A stretch of DNA of 64,000 nt from Amycolatopsis anabasis (GCF_009765355.1 NZ_VTHK01000002.1:310001-374000), one strand, 5' to 3'. Shown: positions 19,856-29,736, counted from the stretch's first letter. Program-made: numbers and translations. Notes: a model not told the origin generated them from the sequence alone.

Positions 19856-22483
19856 GTGACGGAGAACGCCCCTGCTCAGCAGACCGACCTGCCCACCGCC
19901 TGGACCCCGGCCGAAGAAGAGGCCCCGCTGTACCAGCGCTGGGTAGACGCCGGGTACTTCACCGCGGACGCGGACTCGGGGAAGCCTCCGTTCACGATCG
20001 TACTTCCGCCGCCGAACGTCACCGGCAGCCTGCACATGGGCCACGCGCTCAACCACACCCTGATGGACGCGCTGACCCGCCGCCGCCGGATGCAGGGCTA
20101 CGAGGTGCTCTGGCTGCCCGGGATGGACCACGCGGGCATCGCCACCCAGAACGTCGTCGAGCGCCAGCTCGCCGGGGAGGGCCGCTCCCGGCACGACCTG
20201 GGCCGGGAGAAGTTCGTCGAGCGGGTCTGGGAGTGGAAGGCCGAGTACGGCGGCAAGATCCTCGACCAGATGCGCCGCCTCGGCGACGGCGTCGACTGGT
20301 CGCGCGAGCGGTTCACCATGGACGAGAACCTGTCCCGCGCGGTGCAGACGATGTTCAAGCGGCTCTACGACAACGAGCTGATCTACCGCGCCGAGCGGAT
20401 CATCAACTGGTGCCCGCGCTGCCACACCGCGCTGTCGGACATCGAGGTCGAGCACGCCGAGGACGAGGGCGAGCTGGTCTCGATCCGCTACGGCGACGGG
20501 GAGAACGCGATCGTCGTCGCCACCACCCGCGCCGAGACGATGCTCGGGGACACCGGGGTCGCGGTGCACCCGGACGACGAGCGCTACCGGCACCTGGTCG
20601 GCACCGAGGTCGAACTGCCGCTGACCGGCCGCCGGATCCCGATCGTGGCCGACGAGCACGTGGACCCCGAGTTCGGCACCGGCGCGGTGAAGGTGACCCC
20701 GGCGCACGACCCGAACGACTTCGAGATCGGCAAGCGGCACGACCTGCCGATGCTGACGATCATGGACGAGCGCGGGGTGGTCACCGCGCACGGCCCGTTC
20801 GAGGGCCTCGACCGGTTCGAGGCGCGGCCGGCGGTCGTCGCCGCGCTGCGCGAGCAGGGCCGGATCGTCGCGGAGAAGCGCCCCTACCTGCACGCGGTCG
20901 GGCACTGCTCGCGCTGCGACACGGTCGTCGAACCGCGGCTCTCACTGCAGTGGTGGGTCAAGGTCGAGCCGCTCGCCCGCGCCGCCGGGGACGCGGTGCG
21001 CGACGGCCGGACCCAGATCCACCCGCCGGAGCTGGCGAAGCGCTACTTCGACTGGGTCGACAACATGCACGACTGGACGATCTCGCGCCAGCTGTGGTGG
21101 GGGCACCGGATCCCGGTCTGGTACGGCCCGGACGGCGAGATGGTGTGCGTGGGCCCGGACGAGCAGCCGCCCTCGGGGGGCGGCTGGCGCCAGGACCCGG
21201 ACGTGCTGGACACCTGGTTCTCCTCGGGCCTGTGGCCGTTCTCCACCATGGGGTGGCCGGAGTCCACAAAGGACCTGGCGAAGTTCTACCCGACCAGCGT
21301 GCTGTCCACCGGCTACGACATCCTCTTCTTCTGGGTCGCCCGGATGATGATGCTGGGCCTGGCGGCGATGGACGGCGCGCAGCCGTTCGACCACGTGTAC
21401 CTGCACGGGCTGATCCGGGACGCGAGCGGCAAGAAGATGTCCAAGTCGCGCGGCAACGTGATCGACCCGCTGGACTGGATGAACACCTACGGCACCGACG
21501 CGACCCGGTTCACCCTGGCGCGCGGCGCGAACCCGGGCGCGGACATGGCGCTGGCCGAGGAATGGGCGGCCGGTTCCCGGAACTTCTGCACGAAGCTGTG
21601 GAACGCCACGCGGTTCGCGCTGATGAACGGCGCCACCGTGGCGACCCCGGTGCCCGCTTCGGCCGAGTTGACCGAGGCGGATCGCTGGATCCTCGGCCGC
21701 TTGGAGGCCGTGGTGTCCGAAGTGGACGGATTGTTCGAGGACTTCCAGTTCGGCAAGGCCACCAACGCGCTCTACCACTTCACCTGGGACGAGCTGTGCG
21801 ACTGGTACCTGGAACTGGCCAAGGTCCAGCTCTCCGGTGACCGCGCGGAAGCCACGCGCGCGGTGCTGGGCCACGTCCTGGACACCGTCCTGCGCCTCCT
21901 GCACCCGGTGATCCCGTTCGTCACCGAGAAGCTGTGGACCGCGCTCACCTCCGGCGAATCGATCGTCATCGCCCCCTGGCCGGCCCCCGCCGCGCAGCCC
22001 TACGCCGATCCGGTCGCCAACGCCCGCATCGCGGACGTGCAGAAACTGGTGACCGAGATCCGCCGCTTCCGCTCCGACCAGGGCCTCAAGCCCGCCCAGC
22101 GGGTGTCGGCGCGGCTGTCCGGCACCGGTTTCGACGACGTCTCCGGCCACCGCGCGGCGATCCGCGCCCTGGTGCGCCTCACCGATCCGGCCGACACCTT
22201 CACCCCGAGCGCTTCGGTCGAGGTGGCCCTGTCCGCCGGCCCGGCCGTGGTCGAACTCGACCTCTCGGGCGCGGTGGACGTGGCCGCCGAACGCAAGCGG
22301 CTGCAGAAGGACCTCGCCGCGGCGGAGAAGGAACTCAAGCAGACCGAAGGGAAACTCGGCAACCAGTCCTTTGTGGACAAGGCGCCCGCCGAGGTCGTCG
22401 CGAAGATCAAGACCCGCCGGGAGACCGCGGCGGCGGACATCGAGCGCATCACCGCCCGGCTGGCCGCCCTCCCGCCCGCGTAA
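19856..22483 (+). CDS. valS: Valine--tRNA ligase (housekeeping, bacterial type)
   Basis: An 875-aa ValRS that charges tRNA-Val. [21 protein letters not shown] holds the HIGH motif, the CP1 editing domain contains [22 protein letters not shown], and [17 protein letters not shown] is the KMSKS loop. The C-terminus has the ValRS coiled coil ([38 protein letters not shown] in part). Its place shortly before folC, DUF4233 and ndk is the common actinobacterial order, so this is the housekeeping copy. GTG 19856 follows a TAGACT element closely and is probably leaderless. Confidence 0.96.
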   Translation: MTENAPAQQTDLPTAWTPAEEEAPLYQRWVDAGYFTADADSGKPPFTIVLPPPNVTGSLHMGHALNHTLMDALTRRRRMQGYEVLWLPGMDHAGIATQNVVERQLAGEGRSRHDLGREKFVERVWEWKAEYGGKILDQMRRLGDGVDWSRERFTMDENLSRAVQTMFKRLYDNELIYRAERIINWCPRCHTALSDIEVEHAEDEGELVSIRYGDGENAIVVATTRAETMLGDTGVAVHPDDERYRHLVGTEVELPLTGRRIPIVADEHVDPEFGTGAVKVTPAHDPNDFEIGKRHDLPMLTIMDERGVVTAHGPFEGLDRFEARPAVVAALREQGRIVAEKRPYLHAVGHCSRCDTVVEPRLSLQWWVKVEPLARAAGDAVRDGRTQIHPPELAKRYFDWVDNMHDWTISRQLWWGHRIPVWYGPDGEMVCVGPDEQPPSGGGWRQDPDVLDTWFSSGLWPFSTMGWPESTKDLAKFYPTSVLSTGYDILFFWVARMMMLGLAAMDGAQPFDHVYLHGLIRDASGKKMSKSRGNVIDPLDWMNTYGTDATRFTLARGANPGADMALAEEWAAGSRNFCTKLWNATRFALMNGATVATPVPASAELTEADRWILGRLEAVVSEVDGLFEDFQFGKATNALYHFTWDELCDWYLELAKVQLSGDRAEATRAVLGHVLDTVLRLLHPVIPFVTEKLWTALTSGESIVIAPWPAPAAQPYADPVANARIADVQKLVTEIRRFRSDQGLKPAQRVSARLSGTGFDDVSGHRAAIRALVRLTDPADTFTPSASVEVALSAGPAVVELDLSGAVDVAAERKRLQKDLAAAEKELKQTEGKLGNQSFVDKAPAEVVAKIKTRRETAAADIERITARLAALPPA

Positions 22484-22485
22484 GA

Positions 22486-22531
22486 GTCGTGAGTGTTCCG
22501 GCCGGTTCTAACCGGCCGGAACACTCACGAC
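22486..22531. terminator. Perfect 21-bp stem, 4-nt loop terminator between convergent genes
   Basis: Bases 22486-22506 are perfectly complementary to 22511-22531 around the loop TCTA. The hairpin starts 3 bp after the valS stop and ends 19 bp before the 3' end of the GDSL hydrolase gene, so it can end both transcripts. Its outer half (GTCGTGAGTGTT) recurs at 1989-2032 and in part near 2292. Confidence 0.8.
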
Positions 22532-22549
22532 CCCCAGCACCCGGTTCCC

Positions 22550-23437
22550 TCAACCCGCGGTGAGGTGCCGGTAGGTCACGCTCGCCACGCCCGCCATCCC
22601 GGCGCGCCGCGGGTGGTACGCGGCGGCGGCGAAGAGGTCGGTGTCCTTGCCCTGGATCCACGCGGCGCCGTCCGGTGCGCACGCGTCGTGCCCGAGCGAG
22701 GCGGGGTACATGTCCACAAAGGACGCCGAGCCGTCGGTCTCGGCGGCGCCCGCGACGGCGCCGTTGAGGGCCTCCTCGACGCTGTTCATCCAGGCGTAGT
22801 CGCCGTCGGCGAACGGCAGGATGTCCGGGCAGGTCCCGCTGGGCGGGCCGATCCGCGGGTAACCGATGGCCAGGACCTCCGCCTGCGGAGAGCGTGCGTG
22901 GATGCCGCGCAGGACGCCGGTGATGTTCCGCTGGATGTCCGGGACCTTCGCTTTCACGGTGTCCACTCCGTTCACCGTGAAATGGGCCTGGCAGGGGGCG
23001 CCGGTGGGGTCGCTTTCACGCAATCGCGAACACGTGTCGACCAGGCTGGCGAATACGCCGTAGTCGTTGCCGCCGATGCCGAGGGTGACCAGATCGGTGT
23101 CCGCGCGCAGCGCGCTGAACTGCGGCGGGTTGGTGCCGAGGAACACGCTCTGGGGTTCGGTCATGTGCGAGGTGTCCGCGCCGCCGCAGCTGATATCGGT
23201 GAACGACTTGACCTTGAGCTGGCGCGCGAGCAGGGAGGGGTAGTTGTTGGTGGATTTTCCGCAGCCGAGCGGGAAAAGCTTCGGCCACGGAATGAACGGG
23301 CCCGAGGTGTAGGAATCGCCGAGGGCGACATATCGGGTGTACGCGGGGGTGGCCGTGGCCGCCGCCGCGGTGAGGGACGAGGCCGCCATGGTGAACACGA
23401 TGACGGCGACGGTGAGCAGGCTCCGTCGACTGCGCAT
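22550..23437 (-). CDS. Secreted SGNH/GDSL hydrolase (lipase/esterase)
   Basis: A 295-aa exported esterase with a signal peptide (SLLTVAVIVFTMAASSLTAAAATA). Block I is VALGDSYTSG with the nucleophile serine, block III is GIGGNDYG, and block V is AYHPRRAGM with catalytic His and an unusual HP in place of the usual D-x-x-H neighbourhood. Paired cysteines (CGKSTN, SCGG, CSRL, CQAH, CPD, CAPD) suggest disulfides, as in Streptomyces secreted lipases. ATG 23437 has GGGGGG 7 nt upstream. It converges on valS. Confidence 0.9.
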   Translation of the reverse strand: MRSRRSLLTVAVIVFTMAASSLTAAAATATPAYTRYVALGDSYTSGPFIPWPKLFPLGCGKSTNNYPSLLARQLKVKSFTDISCGGADTSHMTEPQSVFLGTNPPQFSALRADTDLVTLGIGGNDYGVFASLVDTCSRLRESDPTGAPCQAHFTVNGVDTVKAKVPDIQRNITGVLRGIHARSPQAEVLAIGYPRIGPPSGTCPDILPFADGDYAWMNSVEEALNGAVAGAAETDGSASFVDMYPASLGHDACAPDGAAWIQGKDTDLFAAAAYHPRRAGMAGVASVTYRHLTAG

Positions 23438-23528
23438 GGGACAACCCCCCGCTCCGGTTAGGACTCACTCCAGTCCTAACCGGCTACCGGCGGGTCGGCT
23501 GCCTCCGATCGGGTGGGAATGGCGAGGT

Positions 23529-24143
23529 TCACCCGTGCCGGTACAAAAGCAGATAACGCCAGTACAACAATGGCCGCACGGTTCGGCCGGGCAGCAGTTC
23601 GGCGGATTGACGCCGGATTTGGGACATGGACATATCCCAGTCCTTGATGGGGGCCTGAACGCCCGGTTCGAGGCCGCCGTTGAGCTTTTCGCCCGCGGCG
23701 ACGATGCCGCGCGCCACCAGGTTCATCGGCGGGCCCAGCAACGCCCATTTCGTCCAGTCCAGCGCCGACCGCGGCTTGCCCAGGCCGAGCACGGCCAGCA
23801 CTCCGCCGGGACGCAGCGCCTCGCGCAGCGTGGTGACCGTCTCGAACGGCATGTGGTGGAGCGAGGCGAGGCAGGATATGAAGTCGTACCGCTGGGCGGG
23901 CAGCCCGTTCTCGGTGATGTCCCGCTGGTGGTAGGTCACCTTGCCGGGGCCCGGCGAGCCGAGCGCGCGGGCGGCTTCGATCACCTCGCCCGCGGGGTCG
24001 ACGCCGTCGACGGTGAGTCCGGTCGCGGCGAGCCGCCGGGCGAACTTGCCGGTGCCGCAGCCGACGTCCAGCGCGGTGACCGCGTCGGCCGGCACCTGCC
24101 GCAGCAGCAGCGGGTGGTAGCAGTCGTTGTGGTTGAACGGCAC
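23529..24143 (-). CDS. Class I SAM-dependent methyltransferase
   Basis: A 204-aa methyltransferase. Motif I is VTALDVGCGTGKFARRL, the acidic post-I residue is in VDGVDPAGE, and YDFISCLASLHHM is motif IV with a UbiE-like pattern. The substrate is unknown. The start is a GTG, with little ribosome-binding signal. It lies 17 bp downstream of the MaoC gene on the same strand and is probably co-transcribed with it. Confidence 0.85.
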   Translation of the reverse strand: MPFNHNDCYHPLLLRQVPADAVTALDVGCGTGKFARRLAATGLTVDGVDPAGEVIEAARALGSPGPGKVTYHQRDITENGLPAQRYDFISCLASLHHMPFETVTTLREALRPGGVLAVLGLGKPRSALDWTKWALLGPPMNLVARGIVAAGEKLNGGLEPGVQAPIKDWDMSMSQIRRQSAELLPGRTVRPLLYWRYLLLYRHG

Positions 24144-24160
24144 CCGGCCAGGCTACGCAC

Positions 24161-24619
24161 TCAGCGGCCTGGGTGTCGGCGGCCCAGGAAGTTCAGCACG
24201 ATCAGGCTCAGCACCACCTCGTCTCCCGCGTTGCGCAGCTCGGCCCGGGTGCGCACCAGCCCGCGGTCGGGGCGCGACCGGGACGGGGTGGCGTCCAGCA
24301 CGGTCGCGCGCAGGCGCAGGGTGTCACCGGGCCGGACCGGGCGCGGCCACCTGAGCTCGTCCACACCGGGACCGCCGAGGCTGGCGGCGGGGGACAGGTA
24401 GTGGTCGGCGAACAGCCGCATCATCAGGCTCGCGGTGTGCCAGCCGCTGGCCACCAGGCCGCCGAACGGGCCGTGCGCCGCCGCCTCGGGGTCGACGTGG
24501 AACGGCTGCGGGTCGAACCGGCGGGCGAATTCGATGATTTCGGCTTCGGACACGGTGACGCTGCCACATTCGTGCACCGAACCCGGCAGGTAGTCCTCGA
24601 AGAACCGATCGGAAGGCAT
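24161..24619 (-). CDS. MaoC family dehydratase (hot-dog fold)
   Basis: A 152-aa MaoC-like hydratase/dehydratase. The start region DRFFEDYLPGSV and the catalytic segment FARRFDPQPFHVDPEAA, with Asp and His in the R-hydratase motif, identify it. GGLVASGWHTASLMMRLF is also characteristic. It probably hydrates an enoyl-CoA. ATG 24619 gives the conserved N-terminus; a GTG at 24634 is possible. It is divergent from an ArsR-type regulator across a dyad and upstream of a methyltransferase gene. Confidence 0.9.
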   Translation of the reverse strand: MPSDRFFEDYLPGSVHECGSVTVSEAEIIEFARRFDPQPFHVDPEAAAHGPFGGLVASGWHTASLMMRLFADHYLSPAASLGGPGVDELRWPRPVRPGDTLRLRATVLDATPSRSRPDRGLVRTRAELRNAGDEVVLSLIVLNFLGRRHPGR

Positions 24620-24641
24620 GCGTGAGGCTGGCACAGAAAAG

Positions 24642-24659
24642 CTTCGGTCCGGATCGAAG
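24642..24659. promoter_or_regulatory. Probable ArsR-type operator CTTCGgtCCGGatCGAAG
   Basis: An 18-bp dyad with a single mismatched step lies in the 53-bp gap between the divergent MaoC and ArsR starts. Its position suggests the ArsR-like protein represses both genes. Confidence 0.5.
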
Positions 24660-24672
24660 TAAATTGGCGGGC

Positions 24673-25347
24673 ATGGCGGCCGATGTGGATCTGGCGGCGG
24701 TGGCGCGGGCGATCGCCGAACCGGCGCGCGCGGCCATGGTGCTCGAGCTCATGGACGGGCGGGCGCACAGCGCGCGGGAGCTGGCGGCGATCGCCGAGGT
24801 GGCGCCGTCGACGGCCAGTTCCCATCTGCGCCGGCTGTGCGATGCCGGGCTGGTGTCGGTCGCGGTCAGCGGTCGCCGCCGCCTGCACCGGCTGGCCGGG
24901 GCGGAAGTGGCCACCGCGGTCGAGGCGCTCGCGGCGGTGGCGGCGCCCCGGTTGCCCGCTTCGCTGCAGTCCGGCGGTCCGCTGCTGACGGCCCGCGTCT
25001 GCTACGGCCACCTCGCCGGGCGGCTCGGGGTGGCCCTGGCACGGCGGCTCACCGAGGACGGGGTCGTGCCCGAACTGGCGCCGGGGGAGACCGCCGAGGT
25101 CCGCACGTTCGACCATCCGGTGCTGGCGGCGCTCGGCGTCACCGCGCTCCCGCCGGTCCCCGCGCCGCCGGTGCGGGCCTGCTTGGACTGGTCGCAGGGC
25201 GTGCCGCATCTGGCCGGTGCGCTGGGCCGCGCCCTGCTGACCGCGTGCCTGGACGCGCGGTGGCTCCGGCGCCGGGAGACCGGCCGGGCGCTGCGCGTCA
25301 CCCGCGCGGGGTTCCGCGAGTTCACGTCCGTGGACCTCACCTGGTGA
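24673..25347 (+). CDS. ArsR-like helix-turn-helix regulator
   Basis: A 224-aa regulator. Residues 5-90 are an ArsR winged helix (IAEPARAAMVLELMDGRAHSARELAAIAEVAPSTASSHLRRLCDAGLVSVAVSGRRRLHRL). The larger C-terminal region (YGHLAGRLGVALARRLTEDGV) contains the LAG-type sequence seen in longer ArsR relatives. No metal-binding cysteine pair of classical ArsR is visible at the usual site, so metal sensing is unlikely. ATG 24673 is chosen for the conserved N-terminus. It is divergent from the MaoC gene and precedes folC. Confidence 0.88.
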   Translation: MAADVDLAAVARAIAEPARAAMVLELMDGRAHSARELAAIAEVAPSTASSHLRRLCDAGLVSVAVSGRRRLHRLAGAEVATAVEALAAVAAPRLPASLQSGGPLLTARVCYGHLAGRLGVALARRLTEDGVVPELAPGETAEVRTFDHPVLAALGVTALPPVPAPPVRACLDWSQGVPHLAGALGRALLTACLDARWLRRRETGRALRVTRAGFREFTSVDLTW

Positions 25348-25366
25348 GGGGTTTCCGGGCCGGACG

Positions 25367-25372
25367 TAGACT
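25367..25372 (+). promoter_or_regulatory. Possible -10 (TAGACT) for folC
   Basis: TAGACT fits TAnnnT and lies about 36 nt before GTG 25408, leaving a short leader with GGGAG as ribosome binding site. The same hexamer precedes valS at 19842. Confidence 0.35.
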
Positions 25373-25407
25373 CGATGGGTCCGTGAACGGCCGAGTTGGG
25401 AGTCCGA

Positions 25408-26931
25408 GTGCCGCGAGGTGAGGCTGGCGCCTCAGGGGAAGAGTCATCGCTGTCCGAAGGGGTCGACGAGGAGTTTCCGGCGGAACTCTCCAGCGGCGAC
25501 AACTTCGTGGCGGGGCCGCTGGCCGACGACCCCGCGGAGGTCGAGAAGGTCGACCACGAGGAGATCGAACGGCAGGCGCGCCGCGAGCTGGTCGAGGTCG
25601 AGGCCGAACTGAACCAGCGGTGGCCGGAGACCAAGATCGCGCCCTCGCTGTCCCGGATCACCGCGCTGCTCAACGTGCTCGGCGACCCGCAGTGCACCTA
25701 CCCCGTGCTGCACGTGGCGGGCACCAACGGCAAGAGCTCCACCGCCCGGATGATCGACGCGCTGCTCACCCGGATGGGCCTGCGCACCGGCCGCTTCACC
25801 AGCCCGCACCTGCAGCTGGTCACCGAGCGCATCGCCCTGGACGACGCCCCGATCGCCGCCTCGAAGTACGTCGACGTCTACCGCGACATCGCGCCCTATG
25901 TGTCCATGGTGGACAGTGCGGGCGGGCCGGACGACCCGGCGATGAGCAAGTTCGAGGTGCTCACCGGGATGGCGTTCGCCGCGTTCGCGGACGCGCCGGT
26001 CGAGGCCGCCGTGCTCGAGGTCGGCATGGGCGGGAGCTGGGACGCCACCAACGTCGCCGACGCCCAGGTCGCCGCGATCGCGCCGATCGGCATCGACCAC
26101 GTCGAGTACCTCGGCGACGACATCACCGGGATCGCCCGCGAGAAGGCCGGGGTGATCAAACCGGGCAGCGTCGCCGTGCTCGCCGAGCAGGAACCCGACG
26201 TGCTGCGCGTGCTGCTCGAACGGGCCGTCGAGGTGGACGCCACGGTGGCCCGGGCGGGCAGCGAGTTCGCGGTGCTGTCCCGGGAGGTCGCCGTCGGCGG
26301 GCAGTTGCTGACGCTGCAGGGGCTCGGCGGGGTGTACGACGAGATCTTCCTGCCACTGCACGGCGCCCACCAGGCGGGCAACGCCGCGCTCGCGCTGGCC
26401 GCGGTCGAGGCGTTCTTCGGGGCGGGCAAGGATCGGCAGCTGGTGGTCGAGGCGGTCCGGGAGGCGTTCGCCGAGGTGCTGACGCCTGGCCGGATGGAGC
26501 GGGTCCGGTCGGCTCCGGCGGTGTTCTTGGACGCCGCGCACAACCCGCACGGGGCCCGCGCCCTGGCGACCGCGGTGAGCGACGAGTTCGCGTTCCGCCG
26601 CCTGGTCGCGGTGGTCGGGGTGATGGCGGACAAGGACGCCCGGGGCATCCTGGACGCCCTGGAACCGGTGGTTTCGGACATCGTCGTCACCCGGAACTCC
26701 TCGCCCCGCGCGATGCCGGTGGAGGAGCTGAACGAGCTGGCGATCTCGGTGTTCGGCGAGGAACGGGTCTACGCCGAACCGGGCCTGGACGCGGCCGTGG
26801 AGACCGCGGTCGGCCTCGCCGAGGCCGGGGACGACCCGGAGGAACCGCTGGCCGGGGGCGGGATCCTGATCACCGGCTCGGTCGTCACCGCGGGCGACGC
26901 CCGCACGCTGTTCGGCAAGGAGCCCGCATGA
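25408..26931 (+). CDS. folC: Folylpolyglutamate synthase/dihydrofolate synthase
   Basis: A 507-aa FolC that adds glutamate to dihydropteroate and to folates. After an acidic N-terminal extension of about 60 residues, it has the ATP loop VLHVAGTNGKSSTARMI, FTSPHLQLVTERI, the Mur-ligase-like metal site VEAAVLEVGMGGSWDATN, and the C-terminal FLDAAHNPHGARAL. GTG 25408 has GGGAG 6 nt upstream. The stop overlaps the next gene by 4 bp. The order valS-folC-DUF4233-ndk is conserved in actinobacteria, although ndk is displaced here by two inserted genes. Confidence 0.95.
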   Translation: MPRGEAGASGEESSLSEGVDEEFPAELSSGDNFVAGPLADDPAEVEKVDHEEIERQARRELVEVEAELNQRWPETKIAPSLSRITALLNVLGDPQCTYPVLHVAGTNGKSSTARMIDALLTRMGLRTGRFTSPHLQLVTERIALDDAPIAASKYVDVYRDIAPYVSMVDSAGGPDDPAMSKFEVLTGMAFAAFADAPVEAAVLEVGMGGSWDATNVADAQVAAIAPIGIDHVEYLGDDITGIAREKAGVIKPGSVAVLAEQEPDVLRVLLERAVEVDATVARAGSEFAVLSREVAVGGQLLTLQGLGGVYDEIFLPLHGAHQAGNAALALAAVEAFFGAGKDRQLVVEAVREAFAEVLTPGRMERVRSAPAVFLDAAHNPHGARALATAVSDEFAFRRLVAVVGVMADKDARGILDALEPVVSDIVVTRNSSPRAMPVEELNELAISVFGEERVYAEPGLDAAVETAVGLAEAGDDPEEPLAGGGILITGSVVTAGDARTLFGKEPA

Positions 26932-27332
26932 CAGAGCAGGAAGGCGCGGTCCGGCCACCGGCGAAGGACCCGCTGAAGTCCTTCCGCGGCGTGATGGCCG
27001 GGGCGCTGATCATGGAAGCCATCACGGTCGCCCTCGCGTTGCCGGTGATCGCGAAACTCGGCGGCGGGATCGGCACCGGCAAGGGCTGGGCGGTCATCGC
27101 CATCGCGGTGGCGCTGGTGCTGTGCTGCGGGGTGCTCAAACGCCCCTGGTCGGCCCCGGTGGTGCTGGCGCTGCAACTCGGCTTGATCGCGTTCTTCTTC
27201 GCGCTGCCCGCGGTGGCGGTGATCGGTTTCGTCTTCCTCGCCATCTGGCTGTGGTTGCTGTGGCTGCGCAAGGACGTCGCGAAACGCATGGCCGAAGGCC
27301 GCCTGCCCAGCCAGCAGCAACCGGCGGAGTAA
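26928..27332 (+). CDS. DUF4233 family membrane protein
   Basis: A 134-aa protein with about four membrane spans (AGALIMEAITVALALPVIA, AVIAIAVALVLCCGV, PVVLALQLGLIAFFFAL, IGFVFLAIWLWLLWL). DUF4233 proteins sit directly after folC in actinobacteria and have no known function. The start overlaps the folC stop (ATGA), so they are coupled. The basic C-terminus (RKDVAKRMAEGR) is probably cytoplasmic. Confidence 0.9.
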   Translation: MTEQEGAVRPPAKDPLKSFRGVMAGALIMEAITVALALPVIAKLGGGIGTGKGWAVIAIAVALVLCCGVLKRPWSAPVVLALQLGLIAFFFALPAVAVIGFVFLAIWLWLLWLRKDVAKRMAEGRLPSQQQPAE

Positions 27333-27335
27333 CCG

Positions 27336-29603
27336 CTACTCGGGTGGGGTGAGGCGGAGGACCGGGTTCACCGGTGCGGTTCCGTCGAACGGTTCCGCCA
27401 GGTGAGTACTGGCCAATGTGGACAGATCATCGAAGGTCGACTCGATCAGCGCGGTGTACGGTTCGCTGCGCGGCCAGGGGCCTTCGTCCTGCTCGGGGAA
27501 CCAGCCGGCCAGTTCCCGCGGGATCTCGTAGCGGGCCGCGCGGGCCTTGTACAGCGGGGAGCGGGCCCGCGCCTGGCGGACGAGTTCGCGGTATTCGCGC
27601 AATGCGAGCCGCATCCGGATCCAGCGGTAGCGGTCGGTCTGCGTGAAGCCGTCCGCTTCCACCTCGTCGCTGCTCCCGGTGAACCGCTCCTTCAGCTCCT
27701 CGCCCGCCTTGTGCCCGCGCAACGCCAGCCGGGCGATGACTTCCGGGGGCATGAACAGGTTCATCCCGCCCTCGTCGGGGCCCTGCCGCACGCTGGCGAT
27801 CCGGCCGCGGAACCCGGGCAACGCGGACTGCATGGTGTCCCGCCAGCCGAGGAACGTGTCCAGGATCCGGCTCACGAAAGCGGTCGCCGTGCCGCCCAGT
27901 TTCGCCCACGGTTCGGCCGGGTTCGCGTCGTCCTGCTTGGGCAGATGCACCTCCTCGTCCGGAGAAACCTTCTGGCCCTGGGAATCCAGGTTGAGCCCGA
28001 AGGTCGGCCACCGCGGCAGCAGGGAATCGAAGAAGTGGATCGGGAAGTTGCTGCTGATCCCGCCGTCGGAGAACCAGTGCATCCGGCCCTGGCGGCACAG
28101 CGGCACCGGGCAGATCAGCCCGGGCAGCGGCAGGCTCATCCGGGCGGCCAGCACGATCGGCACGTCCCACGGCTCGGGCAGCCAGTACAGCGTGATCCGG
28201 GGATGGCGCGGGCAGCGGATCGAGGTGCTCCCGGCGGCTTTCAGCTGCTCGATGATGTGGTCCGGCACGATCCCCTCGAGGCACGACTCGCAGAACTGCC
28301 AGCGTTCCTCTTCGCGCGTGGAATCCAGGAACGGCAACCGGAACGGGCGTCCGGCGGAGATGTCGGTGGTCATCAGCGCGAGGTTGATCACCCGTTTCCC
28401 GCTGTGCCGGGCGAGTTCCCGAAGTTCTGCCTCGGACGCGGTGCGCGGCGCGTCGGGGCCCAGCCACAGATCGCCGAACGTCAGCGAGCGGCCTTCCTCG
28501 GCGACCCCGGCCAGCTCGTCGATCCGGTCGGCGAGCCAGGTGGCCAGGGGCGGCACCCCGGTGGATTTCGGCACGCCCGCCCGCCGGTCCGTGCGGTTCG
28601 CCTTGCACTGCTGGGCGCCGGGGACCACCCCGAACCGGAACCGGTCCGTTTCGGCGAGCAGCGGCCAGCACGTCCGGCCGTAGATCAACGCGAATCCGGC
28701 GACCGCGGCGAAACTGAAGACGAACCAGCCGAGCGTGATCGCGGCGCAGGACGCGATCCAGGCCTCCGCCACCGCTTCGTGCGCACCGCGCACACCCCAC
28801 AGCACCAGCCCGGCGACCCCGATCACCAGCGGGAGCAGCACCGCGAGCACGCCCCATTTCAGGCGGCTCGCGATCAACCGGACCAGCCAGCCCCCGGCGA
28901 GCGCGGCGAGGACGGCGAAGGCGATCGCGACCGGCCAGCCCACGGGATTCCAGCGGTCGGGCGGTACCAGCAGCACCTGCCCGAACGGACCGGCCAGCCA
29001 GACCGCGAACAGCAGCGTCAGCAACAGCACCGAAACCGCGCCCACCGCGGTCAGCAGCGCCGCGAACAGGGCGCCGAACCGGCCCCGGCCGGTCGTCTTC
29101 GGATCCTGCATCATCGCCATGACCAGCCGGAACGCCCAGCGGAGTTCGGGATTCGGCTGGAACAGCTGCGCCATCCGCCACCGCGCCCGCCCGGTGCCGG
29201 AGATCATCCAGTCGACCAGGCCCGCGAGCCCGGCGAAGCCGGGTCGGACCGAACCCTCCGGAACCGACTCGGGTTGCGCGGCGAACCGGCCGTACTCCGC
29301 CGCGGCGGTCACCGAAGCGGCGATCGCTCCCGCCGAGGCGCCGCCCACCGACCGGAACACGTAGTGCTGCGCGAGCGAGCACACCGCGAGCGGGTAGATC
29401 ACGCCGCTGGTGGTGCCGCCGCGCATGGTCAGATCGCACGAGCTGTCGGCGTATTCGCGGTAGCGGTCGAAATCCTCGTCCGCGTGGCGGTCGGCCTGTT
29501 CGGGCGACCAGCGCAGCCAGTCACCCCCGGGGCGGCCGGTGTAGCGCGCCGGATCGTCCAGGTGCAGGTCCTTGACTTCGGCGATGGGATCGGTGTCCGC
29601 CAT
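27336..29603 (-). CDS. Patatin-like phospholipase with internal membrane domain
   Basis: A 755-aa protein. The patatin fold begins with the oxyanion segment LTMRGGTTSGVIYPLA and the nucleophile motif SVGGASAGAIAA (GxSxG). The partner aspartate is in SDGGISSNFPIHFFDS near residue 525. Between these halves are about four hydrophobic segments (LLTAVGAVSVLLLTLLFAVW, WPVAIAFAVLAALAGGWLV, WGVLAVLLPLVIGVAGLVLW, TLGWFVFSFAAVAGFALIYG), so the catalytic domain is split by a membrane insertion. ATG 29603 has GGAAGG 6 nt upstream. It converges on DUF4233 with a 3-bp gap and is divergent from phoD. Confidence 0.85.
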   Translation of the reverse strand: MADTDPIAEVKDLHLDDPARYTGRPGGDWLRWSPEQADRHADEDFDRYREYADSSCDLTMRGGTTSGVIYPLAVCSLAQHYVFRSVGGASAGAIAASVTAAAEYGRFAAQPESVPEGSVRPGFAGLAGLVDWMISGTGRARWRMAQLFQPNPELRWAFRLVMAMMQDPKTTGRGRFGALFAALLTAVGAVSVLLLTLLFAVWLAGPFGQVLLVPPDRWNPVGWPVAIAFAVLAALAGGWLVRLIASRLKWGVLAVLLPLVIGVAGLVLWGVRGAHEAVAEAWIASCAAITLGWFVFSFAAVAGFALIYGRTCWPLLAETDRFRFGVVPGAQQCKANRTDRRAGVPKSTGVPPLATWLADRIDELAGVAEEGRSLTFGDLWLGPDAPRTASEAELRELARHSGKRVINLALMTTDISAGRPFRLPFLDSTREEERWQFCESCLEGIVPDHIIEQLKAAGSTSIRCPRHPRITLYWLPEPWDVPIVLAARMSLPLPGLICPVPLCRQGRMHWFSDGGISSNFPIHFFDSLLPRWPTFGLNLDSQGQKVSPDEEVHLPKQDDANPAEPWAKLGGTATAFVSRILDTFLGWRDTMQSALPGFRGRIASVRQGPDEGGMNLFMPPEVIARLALRGHKAGEELKERFTGSSDEVEADGFTQTDRYRWIRMRLALREYRELVRQARARSPLYKARAARYEIPRELAGWFPEQDEGPWPRSEPYTALIESTFDDLSTLASTHLAEPFDGTAPVNPVLRLTPPE

Positions 29604-29736
29604 CTTCGACCTTCCGGTGACCGGATGATGCCGCCCGAATTCTTCCACTCCACCTCGGCACACTCACCGGGCGTTATCGATCGGTGACTACCGGGATTCC
29701 GGTTCGGGCGATCCCCCGTTACCCGGGGAAACCGCA

